From contig NZ_CP013355.1 of the NCBI RefSeq assembly GCF_001543325.1, forward strand, positions 2,138,001-2,202,000: a stretch of 64,000 bases of DNA, read 5' to 3'. Below the pieces are notes generated by a model. That model did not search any database. It was not told the origin of the DNA and worked only from the letters and a program-made list of their open reading frames with translations. Positions 55,026-63,030 of the stretch are shown piece by piece (the stretch's first letter is position 1; the number at the start of each line of letters is the position of its first letter). The stretch is from Lutibacter profundi. Lineage in GTDB: Bacteria; Bacteroidota; Bacteroidia; Flavobacteriales; Flavobacteriaceae. The position numbers were made by a program, and so were the translations under genes.

Positions 55026-55436
55026 TTACTTTTTAGATAATAAATCTCTTATTTCAGTTAATAAATCTTCTTGTGAAGGGCCTTTTGGAGCTTCAGGAGC
55101 TGGTTCTTCTTTCTTTTTCATTTTATTAATTCCTTTTATTATCATAAACATAACAAAAGCCACAATAATAAAATCGATAACATTAGTTATAAAATCTCCA
55201 TAAAGAACAGCTACTTCACCAACAACTTTTCCTGCTTCATCAGCAACACCATCTTTTACAACGTATTTTAAATCTTTAAAATCTGAGTTAAAAATTAATC
55301 CAATAAGAGGCGAAACAACACCTCCAGTAAATGAAGTTACAACACTTTTAAAAGCTGCACCCATTACAAAACCCACTGCAATATCAACAAGGTTACCCTT
55401 TATTGCAAATTTTTTAAATTCATTTAACATTCCCAC
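55026..55436 (-). CDS. mscL: Large-conductance mechanosensitive channel
   Basis: 136 residues. FKKFAIKGNLVDIAVGFVMGAAFKSVVTSF (first pore helix), the GGVVSPLIGLIF segment, DFITNVIDFIIVAFVMFMIIKGIN (second helix) and the C-terminal helix DLLTEIRDLL are canonical. It forms a pentameric pore that opens under hypo-osmotic membrane tension. Confidence 0.96.
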   Translation of the reverse strand: MGMLNEFKKFAIKGNLVDIAVGFVMGAAFKSVVTSFTGGVVSPLIGLIFNSDFKDLKYVVKDGVADEAGKVVGEVAVLYGDFITNVIDFIIVAFVMFMIIKGINKMKKKEEPAPEAPKGPSQEDLLTEIRDLLSKK

Positions 55437-55486
55437 AGTATAATTTATATTTAGTTAATTGAGCTAATATACTAAAAATAATAATT

Positions 55487-56596
55487 TTAGCAACTTTTTA
55501 ATACACGTCTAACTCGCTGTGAAATGGCTGTCAATAATTCATAAGGAATGGTATTACTTGCCTTTGCCAATGCTTCAATATGTTGTTGATTTTTGTAGAT
55601 TATAACTTCATCTCCTTCATTACATACAATATTAGTAACGTCAACCATAATCATATCCATGCAAACATTGCCAACAATTACGGCCTTTTTATTATTAATG
55701 TAAACGTAACCAACACTATTACCTAATTTACGAGAAATACCATCAGCATGTCCTATAGGTATTGTAGCTGTTTTAATAGTTGTTGTAGCTTTATAAGCCC
55801 TGTTATACCCAACAGTTTCTCCTTTTCGAATAGTTTGGATTTGAGATATAATTGATGTTAAGGTTAAGACGCTCTTTAATTTTTTAGTATGTTTTTCGTC
55901 ATTTCCAAAACCATATAACCCAATTCCTAAACGCACCATATCAAATTGAGCTTCAGTAGCATAATTTAAGACACCAGAAGTGTTTAACATGTGTTTAAAA
56001 GGAGTGTAATTTAATAGGTTAATTACTTCTTTTGAAATGGAGTTGAAGATATTTATTTGTTGTAAGGTAAATACACGTTCATTTAAATCTTCACTTGCAG
56101 CAATATGAGAAAAAATAGATTTAACAATAATTTCATTTTGATTGTTTATTAATGAAGATATTTCTGAAATATCATTTTTTGTAAATCCTAATCTGTTTAA
56201 ACCAGTATTAAATTTTAAATGAATAGGGTAGTTTTCTAATTTTAAAATTCTTGAAATTTCAATAAACCGTTTTAGTAAATTAACTGAATAAATATTTGGT
56301 TCTAAACGGTGTTCAATAATCTTTTCAAGGTTGCATTTTTGTGGATGTAGCACCAAAATAGGTGTTTTAATTCCTCCTTTTCTTAAAGTAACACCCTCAT
56401 TTAAGTAGGCTACGGCAAAATAATCAACACTATTTTCTAAAAATTTTGCAATTTCAACGGCATCACTACCATAACCAAAAGCCTTTACAACTACTACTAT
56501 TTTAGTTTTTTTGTAAAGTTTAGATTTGAAATAATTTAAGTTGATTTTAACAGCATTTAAATCTATTTCAAGTACAGTAACGTGGCTATTTTCCAT
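55487..56596 (-). CDS. alr: Alanine racemase
   Basis: 369 residues from the ATG at 56596 ([13 protein letters not shown]). An upstream in-frame ATG at 56656 would extend far into tdk with a basic non-homologous leader, so it was not chosen. PLP Lys in [16 protein letters not shown], catalytic Tyr in [10 protein letters not shown], and the C-terminal [21 protein letters not shown] and [14 protein letters not shown] are all present. It makes D-alanine for peptidoglycan. It overlaps the tdk 3' end by 11 bases. Confidence 0.95.
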   Translation of the reverse strand: MENSHVTVLEIDLNAVKINLNYFKSKLYKKTKIVVVVKAFGYGSDAVEIAKFLENSVDYFAVAYLNEGVTLRKGGIKTPILVLHPQKCNLEKIIEHRLEPNIYSVNLLKRFIEISRILKLENYPIHLKFNTGLNRLGFTKNDISEISSLINNQNEIIVKSIFSHIAASEDLNERVFTLQQINIFNSISKEVINLLNYTPFKHMLNTSGVLNYATEAQFDMVRLGIGLYGFGNDEKHTKKLKSVLTLTSIISQIQTIRKGETVGYNRAYKATTTIKTATIPIGHADGISRKLGNSVGYVYINNKKAVIVGNVCMDMIMVDVTNIVCNEGDEVIIYKNQQHIEALAKASNTIPYELLTAISQRVRRVLKSC

Positions 56597-57203
56597 TGTT
56601 ATTTTGCGCTTCCTTTTTATTTTTTTCGGCATGAACAGCTTTGTAGTATGCTGCACGACTTAAAGGCTCGTATTCTTGCGTTTCACCAAGTAAAACAAGC
56701 TCATTACTTGTGGCTGTTCTATGGCTAAAATGCGCTAAGTTTCCAGTTCTTGTGCAAACGGCATGTACTTTTGTAACATATTCAGCAGTAGCCATTAAAT
56801 AAGGCATTGGGCCAAATGGATTCCCTTTAAAATCCATATCTAAACCAGCAACAATAACTCGAACGCCACGATTTGCTAATTCATTGCAAACAGCAACAAT
56901 TCCATCATCAAAAAATTGTGCTTCGTCAATTCCAACAACATCTACATCGGCGGCTAAAATTAATATATTGGAAGATGAAGGTACAGGTGTTGATCTAATT
57001 TCATTCGCATCATGTGAAACTACCATTTCTTCATCATAGCGAGTATCTATTGCAGGTTTAAAAATCTCTATTTTTTGTTTGGCAAATTGCGCTCGTTTTA
57101 ACCTGCGAATTAATTCTTCTGTTTTACCAGAAAACATGGATCCGCAAATAACTTCTATCCAACCAAATTGTTCGTTATGATTTACTGTATTTTCAAGAAA
57201 CAT
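56586..57203 (-). CDS. tdk: Thymidine kinase (type II)
   Basis: 205 residues. P-loop [19 protein letters not shown], Walker B-like [13 protein letters not shown], and [18 protein letters not shown] with [17 protein letters not shown]. Only one Cys is seen where zinc-binding family members have CxxC, a form I believe is usual in Bacteroidota. It phosphorylates thymidine in salvage. It is translationally coupled with alr (11-base overlap). Confidence 0.95.
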   Translation of the reverse strand: MFLENTVNHNEQFGWIEVICGSMFSGKTEELIRRLKRAQFAKQKIEIFKPAIDTRYDEEMVVSHDANEIRSTPVPSSSNILILAADVDVVGIDEAQFFDDGIVAVCNELANRGVRVIVAGLDMDFKGNPFGPMPYLMATAEYVTKVHAVCTRTGNLAHFSHRTATSNELVLLGETQEYEPLSRAAYYKAVHAEKNKKEAQNNNGK

Positions 57204-57375
57204 TTTGTAATTTCACGCTTGAAAGGTTATTGTATATTTTTAATTTCTATAAATGTAATTAAAATAGAATTGTATTTTCTTGTAATACTTGATAAGATAC
57301 AAAAGATAATTCTATTTTGAATTCTTACAAATTTATTAAAAATAATACATCAAAAATTATTTAATAGCGCAACTT

Positions 57376-58029
57376 ATGCACAAAAAATTAGAAGCTGAAC
57401 TTGTAAGCTTGGCACACAGTATTTTAGAAATGGAAAATAAAGCAGATGTAAAAGCCTTACAAAAAAAAGCGAGACTTATTTACGAAAAACTTTCTGTACT
57501 AAAATTTATTGAAAAAAGTTTTATTGAAGAGCCTGATACAATTAATGAAAAATTAGTTGATGAGCTTAAAATGAAAGAAATAACAGAAGATCAAGTTGAA
57601 AAAACGTTTAGTACTCAAGAGATTTCTATAAAAGATGATACAACTCAAATTCCTTCTCTCCAAAATTCATTGAAGGAAGAATTAAAAGATGCAATATCAG
57701 CAGATGTTGCTACACAACTTTTTGAAAGAGTTACAAAAGAAAACCCCGTAATTGAAGATATTAATGAAAACAGTCAGCAATCTTTAAACGATACCTTGTT
57801 TAAAAATAATTTACAAATTGGATTGAATGATAGAATAGCTTTTGTAAAACATTTATTTGAAGGAAATCAGGGGGATTTTAACCGTGTTTTATCGCAGTTA
57901 AATTCATTTAAAACAGAAAAAGAAGCCAAAGATTTTATTGTAAATATGGTGAAGCCAGATTATGATTGGAATGAAAAAGTTGAATATGAAGAGCGTTTAA
58001 TAACAATTATTGAGCGTAAATTTTTATAA
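57376..58029 (+). CDS. Conserved flavobacterial hypothetical protein
   Basis: 217 residues, acidic, helical, without signal or membrane segments. An N-terminal helical hairpin (MHKKLEAELVSLAHSILEME ... ALQKKARLIYEKLSVLKFIE) is followed by a disordered acidic linker (about 55-120) and a C-terminal conserved-looking domain (LQIGLNDRIAFVKHLFEGNQ ... SQLNSFKTEKEAKDF). Similar proteins occur in flavobacteria as far as I recall, with unknown function. It is divergent from tdk. Confidence 0.72.
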   Translation: MHKKLEAELVSLAHSILEMENKADVKALQKKARLIYEKLSVLKFIEKSFIEEPDTINEKLVDELKMKEITEDQVEKTFSTQEISIKDDTTQIPSLQNSLKEELKDAISADVATQLFERVTKENPVIEDINENSQQSLNDTLFKNNLQIGLNDRIAFVKHLFEGNQGDFNRVLSQLNSFKTEKEAKDFIVNMVKPDYDWNEKVEYEERLITIIERKFL

Positions 58030-58160
58030 TCAACGTCGTTACGAAAGAGTGGCTGTTAAGCGGAGTCGAAGTAAAACTTCTGAAACAATCTATCACTTTG
58101 TAATTCCAATCATGAGATTGCTTCATTCCACATAATTATGAGAATCTTTTCACTACGAAG
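58030..58160. repeat. Cluster of intergenic repeat fragments
   Basis: Contains GAGTGGCTGTTAAGCGGAGT followed by CGAAG (58047-58071) and GTAATTCCAATCATGAGATT followed by GCTTCATTCC (about 58100-58129), both resembling repeat wording found in intergenic DNA of flavobacteria (GAGCGGAGTCGAAG; ATTCC...GAGATT). No clean palindrome was resolved. Confidence 0.4.
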
Positions 58161-58167
58161 TAATCTG

Positions 58168-58258
58168 TTTTCTAGCGTAAAATAAACAGGTTTTATATTA
58201 TTTGTCATGAAAAAAAATAATGTATTTTTACAATAATGAATTATGTTACGCTAGAAAA
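58168..58258 (+). promoter_or_regulatory. 18-bp inverted repeat spanning the nuclease gene start
   Basis: TTTTCTAGCGTAAAATAA (58168-58185) is the reverse complement of TTATGTTACGCTAGAAAA (58241-58258) at 17 of 18 positions. The second arm covers codons 2-8 of the putative restriction endonuclease. The 55-base loop contains a TTATTTG (-7-like) sequence. It could be an operator for a repressor or the methylase, or an RNA hairpin limiting translation. Confidence 0.6.
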
Positions 58259-58871
58259 AGAACTTAGAAAAAGAACAAAATTCCCATATTCTTGGGGTAG
58301 AAAGCAGTTAGATAAGTTTGATAAACAAACTAATTTTATTTATAAAACGGACTCGCTGTCTTCAGTTTTATCAGAAATTGAAGTAAAGTTTAAAGACAAT
58401 TATCAATATAACAATTTAAAAAATTACACCCTAAATAGATGGTTTAATTTTTGGTCAGCAAAAGCTGTTGAGACTATGTTTTGTGAACATAAAAACGTAA
58501 AACCACACATAGACCCTTACAATAAGTTTACAGATTTTTTTATTGAAGATATTCCATTTGATCACAAAACAACAATTTTTCCAAATGGTTATAGCAAGTC
58601 TATTCCTTATGCAATAGAACACAAAGGAGAATTGATAGAATGGTTGTATAAAAACCAAAGTCAGCAACAGCGAAAGCATTTTAAAAACAGGCTTTTTATT
58701 ATTTTAGTAAACTATCAAAATGAAAATGAGCATTGGAAACTAAAAGCCGAAATTAGTTGGTTAAAAGAAATAATATCAGCTTATTTGTGTAATTTTGAAT
58801 CCGAAAAATTATACAGTTTTAAAAATGAAAATAAGATTGTGAAAGCTGATATTATTTGGGCTATAAAGTAA
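58236..58871 (+). CDS. Putative type II restriction endonuclease (PD-(D/E)xK)
   Basis: 211 residues, not matched to a named family. The arrangement Glu80 (KAVETMF), Asp100 (KFTDFFIED), then Asp109-His110-Lys111 (PFDHKTTIF) looks like the PD-(D/E)xK nuclease core with the D-x-K variant. It is followed 97 bases later by an adenine DNA methyltransferase gene on the same strand, which is the main support for a restriction-modification role. No signal peptide. Recognition site unknown. The start region is covered by an inverted repeat. Confidence 0.65.
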   Translation: MNYVTLEKELRKRTKFPYSWGRKQLDKFDKQTNFIYKTDSLSSVLSEIEVKFKDNYQYNNLKNYTLNRWFNFWSAKAVETMFCEHKNVKPHIDPYNKFTDFFIEDIPFDHKTTIFPNGYSKSIPYAIEHKGELIEWLYKNQSQQQRKHFKNRLFIILVNYQNENEHWKLKAEISWLKEIISAYLCNFESEKLYSFKNENKIVKADIIWAIK

Positions 58872-58968
58872 TTTTCCCATTTAGGTATTAAGAATGTGAT
58901 AACCACGTCTTTATCACGCTTCGTTATGGCGTTTGGGTTATAGTGAAATATAAAAATTAATTAAAAAA
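58872..58968. repeat. Short imperfect hairpin between nuclease and methylase genes
   Basis: GTGATAACCACG and GCGTTTGGGTTATAG (about 58896-58942) pair imperfectly around an about 20-base loop. It could attenuate transcription between the two genes or belong to the intergenic repeat group. Confidence 0.35.
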
Positions 58969-59970
58969 GTGAATTATATAGGCTCTAAACATAAATTATC
59001 ATCATTTCTAAAAAAATCAATAAAGGAAGTAGTTGCTGATGATTTGTCAGAACTTGTTTTTTGTGATTTATTTGCAGGAACTGGAATTGTTGGGCGTAAT
59101 TTTAAACCATTTGTAAAGCAAGTTATTGCAAATGATATTGAATGGTACAGCTATATTTTAAACAAGAATTACATTGGAAATTACCAGCTATTAGATTGTG
59201 ATGAGAAAATTAAAAGGTTAAATAGTTTAAAAGGTGTTGAGGGTTTTATTTTTCATAACTATTGCGAAAAAGGAAGTAGTAATAGGTTGTATTTTTCGGC
59301 TGAAAATGGAAGAAAAATTGATGCTATTAGACAACAGATAGAAGTTTGGAAAATAAATAGTGAAATAACAGAAGACGAATATTATTTTTTATTAGCATCA
59401 CTAATTGAAAGTGCAGATAAAGTTGCAAATACGGCATCAGTCTATGGAGCTTATTTGAAACAATTAAAAAAATCGGCTCAAAAGTTGTTGGTGTTCTCAC
59501 CAGCAAAATTTAAAGAAACTAAAAATTCACACCAAGTTTTTAATGAAGACAGTAATCAGCTTATTAAAAAAATTACAGGCGATATTTTGTATTTAGACCC
59601 TCCTTATAACTCACGGCAATATGGTTCAAATTATCACTTGTTAAATACCATTGCTAAATATGATACCTTTATTCCTCAAGGAAAAACAGGATTGCGAGAT
59701 TATTATAGGTCGTCTTATTGTAAGAAAAATGAAGTAAAAAAATCTTTCGAAGATTTAATAAAAAACGCTAACTTTAACTATGTTTTTTTAAGTTATAACA
59801 ATGAGGGTTTAATGACTGAAAATGAGGTAGGTACAATAATGTCATCCTATGGGAAATACAGTTTAAAAACAATTAACTATCAACGCTTTAAAGCAGATAA
59901 AACCAAAAACAGAAATCATAAGGCAACTGCAACAGTTGAATATTTACATATTTTAGAAAAAACAGTATGA
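58969..59970 (+). CDS. D12-class adenine-specific DNA methyltransferase
   Basis: 333 residues from a GTG start that gives MNYIGSKHKLSSFL, the standard opening of this class. SAM-binding motif CDLFAGTGIVGRNFK, catalytic motif LYLDPPYNSRQYGSNYHLLNTIA (DPPY) and FLSYNNEGLM are intact. It methylates N6 of adenine and should protect host DNA from the nuclease encoded upstream. Its stop overlaps the DUF4254 gene by 4 bases, an unusual coupling. Confidence 0.92.
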   Translation: MNYIGSKHKLSSFLKKSIKEVVADDLSELVFCDLFAGTGIVGRNFKPFVKQVIANDIEWYSYILNKNYIGNYQLLDCDEKIKRLNSLKGVEGFIFHNYCEKGSSNRLYFSAENGRKIDAIRQQIEVWKINSEITEDEYYFLLASLIESADKVANTASVYGAYLKQLKKSAQKLLVFSPAKFKETKNSHQVFNEDSNQLIKKITGDILYLDPPYNSRQYGSNYHLLNTIAKYDTFIPQGKTGLRDYYRSSYCKKNEVKKSFEDLIKNANFNYVFLSYNNEGLMTENEVGTIMSSYGKYSLKTINYQRFKADKTKNRNHKATATVEYLHILEKTV

Positions 59971-60569
59971 GCGCACAAGAATACAATAAATTATTTGATG
60001 AGGTAATTGCAAAATATCACATTATTGACAAAGTAGATCAACCATTTGAAAACCCGTTTAATAAAGATACTTTTGAACACTTATTGTACAGAAAAAATTG
60101 GATTGATACGGTTCAATGGCATTATGAAGATATAATTCGTTTGCCAGATATTGATCCTGTTGAAGCAATTGTTTTAAAACGAAAAATAGATGCTTCAAAT
60201 CAAGACAGAACAGATATGGTTGAGTTTATAGATAGTTACTTTTTAAATAAATTTAAAGATGTAAAAGTACAAGAAGGAGCCAAAATTAATTCAGAAACTC
60301 CAGCTTGGGCTATAGATAGACTTTCAATTTTGGCTTTAAAAATTTATCATATGAATGAAGAAGCAACGCGAGAATCTGCATCAGAAGAACACAGAGTAAA
60401 ATGTCAGAAAAAATTAGATATTTTATTAGAACAAAGAGTTGATTTATCTACTGCAATTGATGATTTATTAGCCGATTTTGCTTCGGGTAAAAAGTATATG
60501 AAAGTGTACAAACAAATGAAAATGTATAATGATGAGGATACAAACCCTATGTTATATGCCAAAAAATAA
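59967..60569 (+). CDS. DUF4254 family protein
   Basis: 200 residues, helical and soluble. FEHLLYRKNWIDTVQWHYEDIIRLPDIDP, LKRKIDASNQDRTDMVEFID and TPAWAIDRLSILALKIYHM match the DUF4254 family as I know it. In many Bacteroidota this gene is next to a family 9 glycosyltransferase. Here it is coupled to a DNA methyltransferase gene through a 4-base overlap, and the nearest such glycosyltransferase is about 15.5 kb away. Function unknown, possibly linked to LPS synthesis. Confidence 0.85.
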   Translation: MSAQEYNKLFDEVIAKYHIIDKVDQPFENPFNKDTFEHLLYRKNWIDTVQWHYEDIIRLPDIDPVEAIVLKRKIDASNQDRTDMVEFIDSYFLNKFKDVKVQEGAKINSETPAWAIDRLSILALKIYHMNEEATRESASEEHRVKCQKKLDILLEQRVDLSTAIDDLLADFASGKKYMKVYKQMKMYNDEDTNPMLYAKK

Positions 60570-60587
60570 TATAAAAAACAGAAATTA

Positions 60588-61628
60588 TTGAAGGCTTATT
60601 TACAAAGTTATAAAGTTATTCTATTCATTGGAGTACTACTTATTTTAAATAGTTGTAAAAGTGTGGTAATCCCTGTTTTTGCTGCACAGTTGCCACCTGA
60701 TAAACCAAATTATCAGAAACAAGCATCATGGGCTGTATTGCCAAATACATACCCAGAAAATTTATTACATTGGAAAATAAATAGAGATTCTTTACAAGCA
60801 GATGTGTTTTATATTTACCCAACGCTAAATATTGATGAAAAAGATTTGAGATGGAATGTTCCAATTACAGATTCCGTCCAGAATAAAAAAGTAATCAACA
60901 AAGCTGTTTATTATCAAGCATCAGCATTTATAAATGCAGGAAATTTGTATGTTCCATATTATAGACAAGCACACCTTAGGTCATACTCACAATATGATAC
61001 AGGTGGGAGTGAGGCTTTAAAATTAGCTTATATAGATATTAAAAATGCGTTTGAATTTTATTTAAAAAATTATAATAAAGGAAAACCAATTATTATTGCA
61101 TCCCATAGTCAAGGAACAACCCATGCCATAAGACTTTTAAAAGATTTTTTTGATGGAAAACCACTACAAAGTAAATTAATTGCGGCTTATATTCCAGGAA
61201 TTGCTATAAGAAAAGAAGAGTTTAAACATATTTATTTAATGAAAAGCCCAACTGAAATAGGAGGTTTTGTTTCTTGGAATACATATAAAAACAATTATTA
61301 TCCAAAAACATATAATGAATGGTTTAAAGGAGTTGCAACTACAAACCCTATTACTTGGGATGCTAAAATAGCATCTCAAAGAAAAGACCATAAAGGATTT
61401 TTGTTTACAAATAACAAATTGTATAAACAAGCACTTAAAGTTTATGTAAAAGATGGCATTTTATGGATTACTTTACCACGTTTTCCGTATCGTATTTTTG
61501 CTTTAGGTAAAAAACGTTACCATACAGGAGATATTAATTTATTTTGGGAAGATATTAGAGAAAATGCAATGTTACGTGTTAAAGCATACTACAATAGAAA
61601 AGAAATAATAAAAAAAAACATTAACTAA
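60588..61628 (+). CDS. DUF3089 family alpha/beta-hydrolase-like lipoprotein
   Basis: 346 residues from a TTG start at 60588, 18 bases after the DUF4254 stop. Lipobox LLILNSCKS (lipid Cys near 23). ADVFYIYPTLNI, NAGNLYVPYYRQAHL and the nucleophile elbow PIIIASHSQGTTHAIRLL (GxSxG-like) are DUF3089 features. Later blocks include AAYIPGIAIRKEEF and GGFVSWNTY. It is a presumed esterase or lipase at the cell envelope, substrate unknown. Confidence 0.83.
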   Translation: MKAYLQSYKVILFIGVLLILNSCKSVVIPVFAAQLPPDKPNYQKQASWAVLPNTYPENLLHWKINRDSLQADVFYIYPTLNIDEKDLRWNVPITDSVQNKKVINKAVYYQASAFINAGNLYVPYYRQAHLRSYSQYDTGGSEALKLAYIDIKNAFEFYLKNYNKGKPIIIASHSQGTTHAIRLLKDFFDGKPLQSKLIAAYIPGIAIRKEEFKHIYLMKSPTEIGGFVSWNTYKNNYYPKTYNEWFKGVATTNPITWDAKIASQRKDHKGFLFTNNKLYKQALKVYVKDGILWITLPRFPYRIFALGKKRYHTGDINLFWEDIRENAMLRVKAYYNRKEIIKKNIN

Positions 61629-61695
61629 CTTTTTTCTAATAAAAATAAAAAGTTACAAAAAAGGTGCTTAATCGTCATAAGTTAAACATTTTTTT

Positions 61696-62133
61696 ATGAA
61701 AAATAGTATTCTACTTTTAACAATACTAATTTTAGTAACCTCTTGCGCATCAAAATCATCGTTCAATTCTTTTTATGTTGAAAATAGAGAGAATAGTAAT
61801 TTTTCAATAAGTACACCAGCTTTTTTTACAAATCTATTTATCCCAAAAGATGATGTTAAAGAGTTCGAAGATTTGTTTAAAAAAGTTAGACATTATAAAT
61901 TGATGATATTTTCAGAAGATTCAACATCATTAGATGAAAAATTTGATAGGTTTATTAAACGTAAAAATTACATATCTTTTTTCAGAATAAATAAAAATAG
62001 AGACAAGGTTCAATTTTATCTTTTAAAGAATAAAAATAAAATTAAAGAAATAGTTATTAAAATTAAAAGTGATGGTTCTTTAACATTATTGGGGTTAAAA
62101 ACTAATTACTCGCAACTTAAACAATATTATTGA
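61696..62133 (+). CDS. Small lipoprotein, DUF4252-like
   Basis: 145 residues with lipobox LVTSCASK (Cys17). The mature part (STPAFFTNLFIP, FKKVRHYKLMIFSED, FDRFIKRKNYISFFRIN, VQFYLLKNKNKIKEIVIKI) follows the DUF4252 pattern of a small alpha/beta periplasmic domain. Function unknown. It is a single gene, convergent with the ArsC-like gene. Confidence 0.65.
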   Translation: MKNSILLLTILILVTSCASKSSFNSFYVENRENSNFSISTPAFFTNLFIPKDDVKEFEDLFKKVRHYKLMIFSEDSTSLDEKFDRFIKRKNYISFFRINKNRDKVQFYLLKNKNKIKEIVIKIKSDGSLTLLGLKTNYSQLKQYY

Positions 62134-62160
62134 AAGATCAATTGTTAAAGTTGCGAGTAA

Positions 62161-62493
62161 TTAGTGTTTGTCAACCCTTTTTTTTGTATTTCCAACATAA
62201 ACTTCATTGTTATTAACAATAACAGGACGTTTTAAAAAGGTATATTCTTCAAGTATTAACTGGCGGAAATCTTTTTCAGTTAATTCTTGATTTTTTAAAT
62301 CCATTTGTTTGTATTTTTTTGCTCTTCTGCTAAATAAAACCTCATAGTTATTGGTAAGCGAATGTATTTCATCTAATTGTTTTACTGTAATTGGTTCAGT
62401 TTTTATTTCCTGTAAAATATAGTCTGAAGTGTCCATATCTTTTAAAATTCTTCTACAAGTATCACAGGTTTTTAAGTAGTATATTTTTTTCAT
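62161..62493 (-). CDS. ArsC/Spx-family thioredoxin-fold protein
   Basis: 110 residues. N-terminal CxxC (YLKTCDTCRRILKDM), then LQEIKTEPITVKQLDEIHSLT and FLKRPVIVNNNEVYVGN, the RP-containing end typical of the ArsC/YffB/Spx fold. It is close to YffB-like proteins with an unproven role. A true arsenate reductase is possible but there is no arsenic-resistance neighbour. Confidence 0.85.
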   Translation of the reverse strand: MKKIYYLKTCDTCRRILKDMDTSDYILQEIKTEPITVKQLDEIHSLTNNYEVLFSRRAKKYKQMDLKNQELTEKDFRQLILEEYTFLKRPVIVNNNEVYVGNTKKRVDKH

Positions 62494-62573
62494 TTGTAAT
62501 AAATTAGTTGTTAAAGTAAATTTAAGTTGTTTTATCTTTAAATTTGAATACTTTTAATAAAAAAATAAAGACA

Positions 62574-63029
62574 ATGCAACAGCAGTTAGAAACATTGATA
62601 GAAACAAGAAAATTCACATTAAAAGTTATTGAACATTGTACCATTGAGCAATTAAATAAAATTCCGAAAGGATTTAAAAATAACATTGCTTGGAATTTGG
62701 CACATTTGGTAGTAACACAGCAACTGTTGTGCTATAAGCTTTCTGGGTTAACCTGCTTAATTTCAGAAGAAATGATTGAAAATTTTCAAAAAGGAACAGC
62801 ACCAACCTATATAATTTCTGAAGCTGAATTTGAATTGATAAAAAAACAATTCATAGCACTTCCAAATCAATTAAAAGAAGATTATTTTAAAGGTATTTTT
62901 AAAAATTATTACGAATATGAAACTAGCGTTAACATTACTTTAAAAAACATTGAGGATGGCATTTTTTTTAACAGTTTTCACGAAGGAATACATCTTGGAG
63001 TGATACTTCAATTATTAAAGTTTATATAA
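62574..63029 (+). CDS. DinB-like four-helix protein
   Basis: About 151 residues from the ATG at 62574 (MQQQLETLIETRKFTLKVIE). An in-frame TTG at 62544 is less likely. NIAWNLAHLVVTQQLLCYK holds the first metal-ligand His, and NSFHEGIHLGVILQLLKFI the C-terminal His pair (HEGIH), as in DinB/DUF664-type proteins. These are thiol-S-transferase-like or metal-binding proteins. Substrate unknown. It is followed by the antiporter gene after 1 base. Confidence 0.82.
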   Translation: MQQQLETLIETRKFTLKVIEHCTIEQLNKIPKGFKNNIAWNLAHLVVTQQLLCYKLSGLTCLISEEMIENFQKGTAPTYIISEAEFELIKKQFIALPNQLKEDYFKGIFKNYYEYETSVNITLKNIEDGIFFNSFHEGIHLGVILQLLKFI

Positions 63030-63030
63030 A

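Noticed and set aside
56597-56656. Earlier ATG for alanine racemase
   Set aside because: The extra 20 residues are basic, lie inside tdk and precede the typical Alr start, so the start at 56596 was chosen.
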